The notes beneath the pieces are model-generated. The model was not told where the DNA came from. It did not search any database and was given only the letters and a program-made list of their open reading frames with translations. A stretch of 8,213 nt of DNA. Origin: Phycisphaerales bacterium. GTDB taxonomy: Bacteria > Planctomycetota > Phycisphaerae > Sedimentisphaerales > Anaerohalosphaeraceae. The translations under genes and the position numbers were made by a program. The stretch is taken from positions 1-8,213 of the forward strand of contig DSDH01000195.1 in assembly GCA_011055475.1 (NCBI GenBank), written 5' to 3'. Shown here in pieces: positions 1 to 5,062 of this stretch; position 1 is the stretch's first letter; each line of letters begins with the position of its first letter.

Positions 1-60
1 AGTCCGCTCCGTGGCTGGAAAACCCGCACAAAACGTCGGATCAGTCCACGTATTGGGGGA

Positions 61-89
61 TTGACAGCGTGTGGGTGGAACGATACCAT
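61..89 (+). promoter_or_regulatory. Probable sigma-70-type promoter for tRNA-His
   Basis: A perfect -35 hexamer TTGACA (61-66) is followed after exactly 17 bases by TACCAT (84-89), which matches 4 of 6 positions of the -10 consensus. Transcription would begin near base 96, leaving a leader of about 40 bases before the tRNA, which is normal for a processed tRNA precursor. Bases 1-60 show no gene or motif that I can identify. Confidence 0.6.
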
Positions 90-137
90 GCCGAACCATG
101 GCGACGGCACGGCGGGGTTATCGGCCGTTGGCCCGAT

Positions 138-212
138 GGTGGAAGTAGCTCAGTCGGCTAGAGCACCAGATTGTGGTTCTGGGGGTCGCGGGTTCAAGTC
201 CCGTCTTCCACC
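138..212 (+). tRNA. tRNA-His (anticodon GTG)
   Basis: A complete cloverleaf is present. The acceptor stem GTGGAAG (139-145) pairs with CTTCCAC (205-211). The anticodon stem CCAGA (166-170) pairs with TCTGG (178-182) around the loop TTGTGGT, placing anticodon GTG at 173-175. A T arm with TTCAAGT follows. G138 pairs with C212, which is the extra G-1:C73 pair that identifies histidine tRNA, here encoded in the DNA. CCA is not encoded and must be added by the CCA-adding enzyme. No other tRNA is adjacent. Confidence 0.97.
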
Positions 213-332
213 CTTTCCGGGGGCAGGGATGAATACGGCAGCAGGGACGGCTGTTTGACATGCCGATGATGACCAACTCCTTGTTTGACAGGGTCTTGAG
301 TGTGCCCGTGGGGCCGACTCTCCCTCGAAACA

Positions 333-369
333 GGGCGTTTGCCGATTTCTTATCGGACGGCCCTTTTTT
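333..369 (+). terminator. Rho-independent terminator downstream of tRNA-His
   Basis: GGGC (333-336) pairs with GCCC (360-363) and CCGAT (342-346) pairs with ATCGG (352-356) around a 5-base loop, with a small asymmetric internal loop between the two helices. Six T residues (364-369) follow directly. The position fits the end of the tRNA-His transcript and insulates the next gene from it. Confidence 0.7.
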
Positions 370-504
370 GGCGCAAAAATGGGAAAAATGTTCAGACCCC
401 CAAACGGGTCGTCCGACATTAGGAGTATAACCGATTTACCTGTAAGGACTAAGAAAAACCAGACGCGGCCGGTGGATCATTGACCGGGGCGCGGCCGCCC
501 CCGC

Positions 505-510
505 AGGAGG
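505..510 (+). promoter_or_regulatory. Strong ribosome binding site that fixes the tubulin-fusion start
   Basis: AGGAGG lies 8 bases before ATG 519. This supports ATG 519 over the in-frame TTG at 480, which lies upstream of this site and would add 13 residues with no ribosome binding site of its own. Confidence 0.85.
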
Positions 511-518
511 CATGCAGT

Positions 519-2201
519 ATGGCGAAACGGAAGAAAGCGACGAAGAAGACCGCCCGCAAGTCGGCTAAGAAAACCGCCTCAAAGAAGAAGACCACTCAAA
601 AGGCCGGCACCAAGAAGGCGACCGCCAAGAAGGCCCGAAAGAGCGCCAAGAAGAAGACCCCCAAGAGGGCCGCGGTCAGGACCAAGGCCGCCAAGAAGGC
701 GACCAAAAAGGCGACGAAGAAAAAGGCCGCCAAGAAAGCACCCAGGAAGAAAGCGGCCAAGAAGGCCAAGGCCCCCAAGAAGACGGCTAAGAAGAAAGTG
801 ACCCGCAAGAAGGCGGCGAAGAAAGCGACCCCGAAGAAGGCCACCAAGCGTACCGCCAAGAAGGCCGCGAAAAAGAGGGTCACCAAGAAGGCCGTCAAAC
901 GCACTGCGAAGAAGGCGGCCAAGAAGGCCAAATCGCCCAAGAAGGCCGCTCGCAAGACGGCGCCCGTAAAGGTGAAAAAAACCACAAAGACCAAGAAGGC
1001 CAAGACCGCCCGGCGCGTGCCGACCGCGAAGGCCGCTCCCCGGGCCAAGGTGGAAACCCCAAAGGCCCCGCCGGCGTCGCGCGAGATCCTGCCGGTGCTG
1101 GATCTGGAAAGCTTCGAGGCCAAGCCGCTGGTCGAGCCCGGCGTGAAGGATGAGTTCGTCGGTTCGACGCGGTACGCCTGGCTCGGTTCGGGTCAGTGCG
1201 GCGGCCGATTGGTCAAGTCGTTCTATGACTTGGGCTACAAGAAGGTGATCGCGGCCAACACAACGCATCATGACCTGGACCTGCTGGACATCCCCGCCGA
1301 TCAGAAGTTCCTGATGGACATCGGCGAGTTCGGAGCCGGCAAGGACATGGGTCGCGGTCGTGACGCCGTCAGCCGCTGTCGTCAGGAACTGCTGCACGAA
1401 GCCCGCCAGAAGTTCGGCACCGAGGTGGAGCACATCATGGTGTGCTTCGGCGCCGGCGGCGGCACGGGCGGCGGCAGCGCCCTGGAAATGATCGGCGTGG
1501 CCAAGGACTACGCCCGGTCCATCGGCAAGAAGGAGCCGGCCCGCAGCGTGGGCGTGATCATGACCTTGCCGACCATTGGCGAGGCGGCCAGCCCCCAGGT
1601 GGCCCAGAACGCCTACAACGTGGCCAACGAGGTCGGCCAACTGGCGATGGAAGGGCAGATCTCGCCGCTGATCATCATCGACAACGAAAAGATCAGCCGC
1701 ATGTATCCCGGCCTGACGGTCAAGGACTTCTGGCCCAGCATCAACAGTACCGTCGCGTCGCTGTTCGACATCTTCAACCGGCTCAGCTCGCTGAGCAGCC
1801 CCTACACGTCGCTGGACCCGGTGGACTACCAGAGCATCGTCCGCGCCGGCGGCTGTGCGATCATGGGGCTGACCAAGGTCAGCGAGTATCAGGACCGTTT
1901 CGCCCTGTCCAGCGCGGTGCGGCGGAACCTGGAAAAGACCCTGCTGTGCGACGGCTTCGACCTGGCCTCGGCCAAGGTCGCCGGCTGTGCCGTGGTGGGC
2001 GGCAAGAGCATGATGGCTCAGACGCCCGCCCTGCAGGACAACATCAACTACGCCTTTGACGTGCTGGCCGAGATCACCGGCAACGCGACGATCCATCGCG
2101 GCATCTACGAGGATCAGCGCAACAGCCTTCGGGTGTATACGATTATTGGCGGGTTGGACTTCCCGGCCGCGCGGATCGAAAAGATCCTGACGCCGGCCTA
2201 G
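519..2201 (+). CDS. Histone-H1-like / FtsZ-tubulin GTPase fusion protein
   Basis: This 560-residue protein has two parts. Residues 1-187 are Lys/Ala/Thr/Arg repeats of the KKAAKKA type with no Asp or Glu before residue 179, like eukaryotic H1 tails and chlamydial Hc2; they probably bind DNA or RNA. Residues from about 217 to 560 form a tubulin/FtsZ-family GTPase. Visible motifs are a T1 loop GSGQCGG (223-229), AANTT (245-249) where FtsZ has AANTD, a T3-like GAGKDMG (272-278), the tubulin signature GAGGGTGGGS (311-320), IIIDNE (385-390), and a T7-like SLDPVDY whose D433 and D436 sit where FtsZ has its catalytic aspartates. The protein stops just after the C-terminal domain, without the FtsZ tail peptide that binds FtsA. 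It could be a divergent FtsZ, a CetZ/TubZ-like or an FtsZ-like remodelling protein; I cannot place it more closely. It is monocistronic, bounded by terminators, with no dcw or partition genes nearby. The tubulin identification is firm; a DNA-linked filament is inference. Confidence 0.93.
   Translation: MAKRKKATKKTARKSAKKTASKKKTTQKAGTKKATAKKARKSAKKKTPKRAAVRTKAAKKATKKATKKKAAKKAPRKKAAKKAKAPKKTAKKKVTRKKAAKKATPKKATKRTAKKAAKKRVTKKAVKRTAKKAAKKAKSPKKAARKTAPVKVKKTTKTKKAKTARRVPTAKAAPRAKVETPKAPPASREILPVLDLESFEAKPLVEPGVKDEFVGSTRYAWLGSGQCGGRLVKSFYDLGYKKVIAANTTHHDLDLLDIPADQKFLMDIGEFGAGKDMGRGRDAVSRCRQELLHEARQKFGTEVEHIMVCFGAGGGTGGGSALEMIGVAKDYARSIGKKEPARSVGVIMTLPTIGEAASPQVAQNAYNVANEVGQLAMEGQISPLIIIDNEKISRMYPGLTVKDFWPSINSTVASLFDIFNRLSSLSSPYTSLDPVDYQSIVRAGGCAIMGLTKVSEYQDRFALSSAVRRNLEKTLLCDGFDLASAKVAGCAVVGGKSMMAQTPALQDNINYAFDVLAEITGNATIHRGIYEDQRNSLRVYTIIGGLDFPAARIEKILTPA
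525..1052 (+). repeat. Degenerate AAG-AAG-GCN codon repeats encoding the basic tail
   Basis: This stretch is built from irregular repeats of Lys and Ala codons (AAG/AAA and GCN) with interspersed Thr, Arg, Ser and Pro. The plus strand is strikingly purine-rich compared with the tubulin half of the same gene. The repeats are not exact tandem copies, so the tail length may vary between relatives through recombination or slippage; that variability is inferred. Confidence 0.8.
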
Positions 2202-2222
2202 GACGGTCCAGCGGAGCAGCAG

Positions 2223-2256
2223 CGCCGGGGAGGCAACCGCGTCCCCGGCGTTTTTT
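2223..2256 (+). terminator. Strong rho-independent terminator of the tubulin-fusion gene
   Basis: A perfect 9-bp stem, CGCCGGGGA (2223-2231) with TCCCCGGCG (2242-2250), encloses a 10-base loop and is followed directly by six T residues (2251-2256). It begins 21 bases after the stop codon. It separates the fusion gene from the convergent zinc-ribbon gene. Confidence 0.95.
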
Positions 2257-2366
2257 ACGCGCCGGAGGCGTCGCCCCCATCGGCCTCGTTGTGACGCCTG
2301 GAATTGAGCGCGCCCCACCAACCGCACGACAAGGGCGGGCCCGGAACGCGGCTGCCCGGATGAAAC

Positions 2367-2399
2367 GCGATCCGCCGACGTCGCTGCGCCGGCGGTCGC
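2367..2399 (-). terminator. Hairpin downstream of the zinc-ribbon gene, possible weak terminator
   Basis: GCGA plus CCGCCG (2367-2377, one bulged T) pairs with CGGCGG plus TCGC (2390-2399), giving 10 base pairs around a 12-base loop. It starts 8 bases beyond the stop codon on the minus strand. Only three consecutive T residues follow on that strand, so termination would be weak or rho-assisted; it may simply protect the mRNA 3' end. Confidence 0.35.
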
Positions 2400-2406
2400 C
2401 CGCACA

Positions 2407-2652
2407 TCACGTCTTCAGCGCAGGCGCGCGGCGCTCGTATTCGGACAGCGCTTGCAGTAACCGATCGAAACGCTGCTCGAGCAGGTCCTGGCCCCGCTCA
2501 TCCAAATGATCGAAGAGCCGTGTGCCGCTGGACCCCGGGTTGGCCGGCACGGAATTGAGGGCCTCGCAGTTACGGCACGGAACGTTGCGCCCGGCGTATT
2601 CATCGGGCACGCTGAAGCTGTGCCCACAGCGATAACAGGTAATCTCCCTCAT
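2407..2652 (-). CDS. Small zinc-ribbon protein of unknown function
   Basis: The product has 81 residues. The N-terminal half is a four-cysteine zinc ribbon with C6, C9, C26 and C29 (CYRC ... CRNC) joined by the SVPDEYAGR segment often seen in small planctomycete zinc-ribbon proteins. After a flexible Pro/Ser/Gly linker (about 35-45), residues 46-75 look like a charged amphipathic helix rich in Leu, Arg and Glu that could mediate dimerisation or partner binding. There is no signal peptide or membrane segment, so it should be cytoplasmic. The start at ATG 2652 is supported by a purine-rich AGGAAAGG-like site about 5-12 bases upstream. I found no clear promoter. It is convergent with the tubulin-fusion gene, so they are not an operon. 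Function is unknown; binding to nucleic acid or protein are both possible. Confidence 0.8.
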   Translation of the reverse strand: MREITCYRCGHSFSVPDEYAGRNVPCRNCEALNSVPANPGSSGTRLFDHLDERGQDLLEQRFDRLLQALSEYERRAPALKT

Positions 2653-2727
2653 GGCCCTTTCCTTTCCCTGCGACTATCCCAGGTGCCGTACTGGCGGTCT
2701 GCCGACCGTAATCCTCGTGCTCTTCCC

Positions 2728-2754
2728 AAAAACACCGGGCCCTGAAACACCCGG
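2728..2754 (-). terminator. Rho-independent terminator on the minus strand
   Basis: Read on the minus strand, CCGGG (2754-2750) pairs with CCCGG (2739-2735) around a 10-base loop and is followed by TGTTTTT. It lies about 75 bases upstream of the zinc-ribbon start and about 330 bases downstream of tRNA-Leu. It would therefore end transcripts coming from the tRNA-Leu side and insulate the zinc-ribbon gene. The 5-bp stem is short, so strength is uncertain. Confidence 0.55.
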
Positions 2755-3084
2755 CTCATAAATCAAGACGTACAACACCGCGGGGAATTACAGAGAACCG
2801 CAAAGATTACAGTTTCTTTACGGACGCACCCCCAGCGGCGTTCTTCGCTTTTGCCGGACCGATCAATCTCCACAGAGCTTGTGCACCCGTGCGATTACCG
2901 GTAACCCCATCCGCTAAAAGGCGGTTTGGTGAGGCGCGGCATACAAGATGTGGGGGTCGCAACTGATGGAGACCCCTCCCACGCTCGCCGGCGGACTCAG
3001 TACCGAGTTCGGCGGACCACTCGGGCCGGGCAAACATCGCGCAGCCCAAGCCCCACGGCCTGAATCGCCGGTTTCACGGGAAAC
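2755..3084. other. Hairpin-rich gene-free stretch downstream of tRNA-Leu
   Basis: Together with 2653-2754 this makes about 430 bases without a recognisable protein gene. Short open frames here have no supporting ribosome binding sites or recognisable products. Several hairpins are visible: 2950-2958 with 2971-2982 (9 bp, 3-base bulge), 3003-3008 with 3019-3024 (6 bp), 3071-3075 with 3080-3084 (5 bp, tetraloop) and 2911-2914 with 2921-2924. TTACCGGTAA at 2895-2904 is a perfect 10-bp palindrome, and CGGCGGAC is repeated at 2989-2996 and 3010-3017, 21 bases apart. I do not recognise tmRNA, RNase P, 6S, SRP RNA or a known riboswitch. It could be a long tRNA trailer or an unrecognised small RNA. 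Confidence 0.4.
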
Positions 3085-3169
3085 TGCCCAGGACTGGATT
3101 CGAACCAGCACGTCCTTTACGGACACTAGCCCCTCAAGCTAGCGCGTCTGCCAATTCCGCCACCTGGGC
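3085..3169 (-). tRNA. tRNA-Leu (anticodon GAG)
   Basis: The minus strand folds as a class II tRNA of 85 bases. The acceptor GCCCAGG (3169-3163) pairs with CCTGGGC (3092-3086), with A73 at 3085. The anticodon stem CTAGC/GCTAG encloses the loop TTGAGGG, giving GAG at 3135-3133. A long variable arm with a GTCC/GGAC stem and a T loop TTCGAAT complete the structure. The long variable arm and A73 are as expected for leucine tRNA. CCA is not encoded. Confidence 0.97.
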
Positions 3170-3182
3170 AAGCCGAAACGCG

Positions 3183-3210
3183 ATTATACCCCCGCGATGG
3201 CGGCCTGCAA
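3183..3210 (-). promoter_or_regulatory. Promoter of tRNA-Leu
   Basis: On the minus strand a perfect TATAAT (3188-3183) lies 13 bases before the tRNA 5' end. A weak -35 TTGCAG (3210-3205) is found 16 bases further upstream. Transcription would start only about 6 bases before the mature tRNA, leaving a very short leader. Confidence 0.65.
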
Positions 3211-3273
3211 GCGCACCGCGGACAAAATCCCACTCACACATGCCGCTCGACGCGGTCGCCCTCGGCGGTGCGC

Positions 3274-3302
3274 TTGACGATGAATCGGCCGGGCCGTAAG
3301 CT
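3274..3302 (+). promoter_or_regulatory. Candidate promoter of lipB-lipA
   Basis: TTGACG (3274-3279, 5 of 6 matches) is followed after 17 bases by TAAGCT (3297-3302), which keeps the most conserved T, A and final T of the -10 box. The predicted start point falls at about 3309, on the ATG of the lipB N-terminal frame, and no ribosome binding site precedes that ATG. Leaderless initiation would fit this arrangement. The -10 box is weak. Confidence 0.35.
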
Positions 3303-3308
3303 GACGCC

Positions 3309-3389
3309 ATGAGTCCCGGATTCAATCAATCGGATGGAGTGCACGTCCCAGCCAAGAGGCATCGGCTCCAGGTCCACGACTCGGGCTGA
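3309..3389 (+). other. lipB: N-terminal lipB segment in a shifted reading frame
   Basis: ATG 3309 opens a 26-residue frame that ends in RLQVHDSG and then TGA (3387-3389). In the -1 frame the sequence continues as LIPYPEALARQQDLV. Joined, they read like a typical LipB N-terminus, which has a short strand, then (D)LG, then a PYxEAxxxQ helix. One base is therefore missing, most simply in the GGGC run at 3383-3386, or ribosomes shift by -1 there. The genuine lipB start is probably in this segment. ATG 3309 is the first choice, and GTG 3339 is an alternative in the same frame. Confidence 0.6.
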
Positions 3390-3406
3390 TCCCCTACCCC
3401 GAGGCA

Positions 3407-4000
3407 TTGGCCCGGCAGCAGGACTTGGTGCAGCGGCGTCATGAGGACCGGGTCCCCGATACCGTGCTGATCGTGGAGCATCCGCCCGTCATCACGCTGG
3501 GGGCCCGCGCGACCGAGAATCGGCTCCTGGCCGAGCCCGGTGAATTGGAGCACCGCGGCATCGCCCTGGTCCAGGTCCGCCGTGGCGGCGGCACGACCGC
3601 CCACAACCCCGGACAGATCGTCTTCTACCCCATCCTCAAGCTCAAGGGCCTTCGCCTGGGCGTCAACGAGTACATCCGCAGCCTGGAATCGATCGGCCTG
3701 GCGCTCCTGCAATCCGTCGGTCTATCGGCGGAGCGGCGAAAGGGCTATCCCGGCCTGTGGATTGAGGGGCGCAAGATCGCCTCCATCGGCGTGCAGGTCA
3801 AACGCTGGGTCACGATGCACGGCATGGCGATCAACGTGAACAACGACCTTTCGATATTCCAGGCGATCGTTCCGTGCGGCATCGACGGCGTGCGGATGAC
3901 CAGCGTGCAGAACGAGACGGGCCGATCCGCCGGTCTGCCCGCTCTCAAGCAGCGGTTAGGTGAGCTGTGCGTGAACGCATGGGCGGGGGTGCGGCCATGA
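3407..4000 (+). CDS. lipB: Octanoyltransferase LipB (uninterrupted part; N-terminus frameshifted)
   Basis: LipB moves the octanoyl group from acyl carrier protein to lipoyl-domain lysines of 2-oxoacid dehydrogenases and the glycine cleavage H protein, the first step of lipoate synthesis. The open frame gives 197 residues from TTG 3407. It shows VIVEHPPVITLG-type N-terminal strands (21-32), the RGGG-T-HNPGQ substrate loop (59-70, with N where many LipBs have G), the catalytic lysine in GRKIASIG (K123) and the catalytic cysteine in PCGI (C157). These are the residues needed for the acyl-thioester mechanism. TTG 3407 is only the first start codon available in this frame; the conserved GLIPYPEA segment upstream (3383-3406) is also in this frame but has no start codon. 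The rest of the N-terminus lies in another frame. The stop overlaps the lipA start by ATGA. The family call is firm; whether the gene is functional as written is uncertain. Confidence 0.9.
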   Translation: MARQQDLVQRRHEDRVPDTVLIVEHPPVITLGARATENRLLAEPGELEHRGIALVQVRRGGGTTAHNPGQIVFYPILKLKGLRLGVNEYIRSLESIGLALLQSVGLSAERRKGYPGLWIEGRKIASIGVQVKRWVTMHGMAINVNNDLSIFQAIVPCGIDGVRMTSVQNETGRSAGLPALKQRLGELCVNAWAGVRP

Positions 4001-4857
4001 GCGAGCCGGTCCGCCGATTGCCCCCGTGGCTCAAGCGCCGTCTGGGCGCGGGCCCGGATTTTGAAAAGACCGCCGCGGCCCTGTCGGACCTGGGACTGGA
4101 AACCATCTGCGTGCACGCCAACTGCCCCAATCGCGGCCAGTGCTGGCAACGCGGCACGGCAACGGTGCTGATTCTGGGCGGGGTCTGCACGCGGAACTGC
4201 CGTTTCTGCTCGGTCGCGCATGGCCGGCCCGAGCCGCCCGACCCCGATGAGCCGCGACGCGTGGGCGAATTGGCCCGGCGGATGGACCTGCGCTACCTGG
4301 TGATCACCAGCGTCGACCGGGACGACCTGCCGGACGGCGGGGCGGGGCACTTTCGCGACGTGGTGCAACATTGCCGCAATATGCTGCCGGCGCTGCAATT
4401 CGAATTGCTGGTGCCGGACTTCCGCGATTGTCAGGACAAGGCGCTGGAGATCCTGGGGGCCGCCCGGCCCTTCGTGTTCGGGCACAACGTCGAGACCGTC
4501 CCCGCCCTGTACGGCCGGGCCCGGCCGGGCGGCGACTACGCCCGCTCGCTGCGGCTGCTCGAAAAGGCCAAGGACCTCTGGCCCGAAACGCAAACCAAGA
4601 GCGCCCTGATGCTCGGCCTGGGCGAGACCGATGAGCAGGTGATGGAGGTGCTGCACGACCTGCGAGCGGTCGGCTGCGACCGCGTCGCCATCGGCCAATA
4701 CCTGCGGCCGTCCAAGGCGTCGCTGCCCGTCGAGGCGTACATCGCGCCCGAACAGTTCGACGCCTGGGCGGCCCGCGCCCGCGCATTGGGCTTCACCTGG
4801 GTCATGAGCTCGCCGTTCACCCGAAGCAGCTACCACGCGGAAGAGAAACAAGCGTAG
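3997..4857 (+). CDS. lipA: Lipoyl synthase LipA (radical SAM)
   Basis: LipA inserts two sulfur atoms into the octanoyl chain left on the lipoyl domain by LipB, using two 4Fe-4S clusters and S-adenosylmethionine. The 286-residue protein has the auxiliary-cluster cysteines C38, C43 and C49 (CVHANCPNRGQC), the radical SAM motif C64-x3-C68-x2-C71 (CTRNCRFC), and the C-terminal RSSYH motif (276-280) whose serine ligates the auxiliary cluster. Length and motif order are normal for the family. ATG 3997 is chosen because it overlaps the lipB stop by ATGA and places the protein start at the usual distance from the first cysteine; GTG 3967 would add 10 residues inside lipB. A G-rich stretch at 3981-3988 may serve as the ribosome binding site. 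Translation is probably coupled to lipB, so a broken lipB frame could also lower LipA output. Confidence 0.97.
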   Translation: MSEPVRRLPPWLKRRLGAGPDFEKTAAALSDLGLETICVHANCPNRGQCWQRGTATVLILGGVCTRNCRFCSVAHGRPEPPDPDEPRRVGELARRMDLRYLVITSVDRDDLPDGGAGHFRDVVQHCRNMLPALQFELLVPDFRDCQDKALEILGAARPFVFGHNVETVPALYGRARPGGDYARSLRLLEKAKDLWPETQTKSALMLGLGETDEQVMEVLHDLRAVGCDRVAIGQYLRPSKASLPVEAYIAPEQFDAWAARARALGFTWVMSSPFTRSSYHAEEKQA

Positions 4858-4863
4858 GATCAG

Positions 4864-4901
4864 GCCATCCACTTTCGCGACGCGCCGGGAAAGTGGATGG
4901 C
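4864..4901. other. Perfect 13-bp hairpin after lipA
   Basis: GCCATCCACTTTC (4864-4876) and GAAAGTGGATGGC (4889-4901) are exact reverse complements around a 12-base loop. It begins 7 bases after the lipA stop. No T run follows on either strand, so it is not a standard intrinsic terminator. It may mark the 3' end of the lipBA mRNA, act with Rho, or be a protein-binding site. Confidence 0.7.
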
Positions 4902-4996
4902 GTCCGCCGCCGTCGCGAACCATGGGGGCACGTTTCACCCTGCGATTCCATTGGCCCGGTGGCGTGCCGGGGGGCGGCTTGCCGGGCTGAAAATCC

Positions 4997-5025
4997 TTGA
5001 TCGGGCCGCGGGCGTCTGGGATAAA
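4997..5025 (+). promoter_or_regulatory. Candidate promoter of rhaB
   Basis: TTGATC (4997-5002) and GATAAA (5020-5025) each match the sigma-70 consensus at 4 of 6 positions and are separated by 17 bases. The start point would be near 5032, giving a leader of about 30 bases that includes the ribosome binding site GAGGAG (5049-5054), 8 bases before ATG 5063. No operator palindrome is evident around it. Confidence 0.45.
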
Positions 5026-5062
5026 GGACGCGGTCTGGCACTGAGAACGAGGAGATGAGCCG

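Larger units (their letters stand above)
213..518. other. Gene-free stretch between tRNA-His and the tubulin-fusion gene
   Basis: I see no convincing gene in these 306 bases. They hold a rho-independent terminator (333-369), a 9-bp direct repeat TGTTTGACA at 252-260 and 282-290, and an arm at 406-416 that could pair with the 3' half of the terminator. The direct repeats contain TTGACA but neither has a -10 box at the right distance. A TATAAC at 426-431 could be a -10 element for the next gene but has no recognisable -35. The promoter of the tubulin-fusion gene is therefore not assigned. Confidence 0.6.

Noticed and set aside
252..290. Two TTGACA boxes inside the repeat TGTTTGACA as promoters
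   Set aside because: Neither has a -10-like hexamer at 16-18 bases downstream, and both lie upstream of a terminator with no gene between.
61..419. Short open frames on both strands running across tRNA-His
   Set aside because: They translate through the tRNA gene and promoter, have no ribosome binding sites and resemble the spurious frames tRNA genes often produce.
519..2201. Plasmid TubZ partition locus
   Set aside because: No TubR-like DNA-binding gene, iteron centromere or replication gene is nearby, and the neighbouring genes are chromosomal housekeeping genes.
579..2405. Open frame of 608 codons on the minus strand
   Set aside because: It mirrors the tubulin-fusion gene, has a low-complexity composition expected from the complement of Lys/Ala codons, shows no recognisable domain, and crosses the strong plus-strand terminator.
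2787..2812. ATTACAG repeated 19 bases apart as a possible operator
   Set aside because: A 7-bp repeat at this distance is expected by chance in a stretch this long, and the flanks do not extend the match.
2894..3024. Known riboswitch or housekeeping RNA (tmRNA, RNase P, SRP, 6S, cyclic-di-GMP)
   Set aside because: None of the conserved core sequences I know for these classes is present; only generic hairpins are visible.
2807..3126. Short minus-strand frames of 70-80 codons next to or across tRNA-Leu
   Set aside because: One overlaps the tRNA, and the other starts at TTG without a ribosome binding site and encodes nothing recognisable.
3745..4938. Open frame of 397 codons on the minus strand
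   Set aside because: It lies antisense to lipB and lipA, which carry catalytic motifs, and its translation shows no recognisable family.
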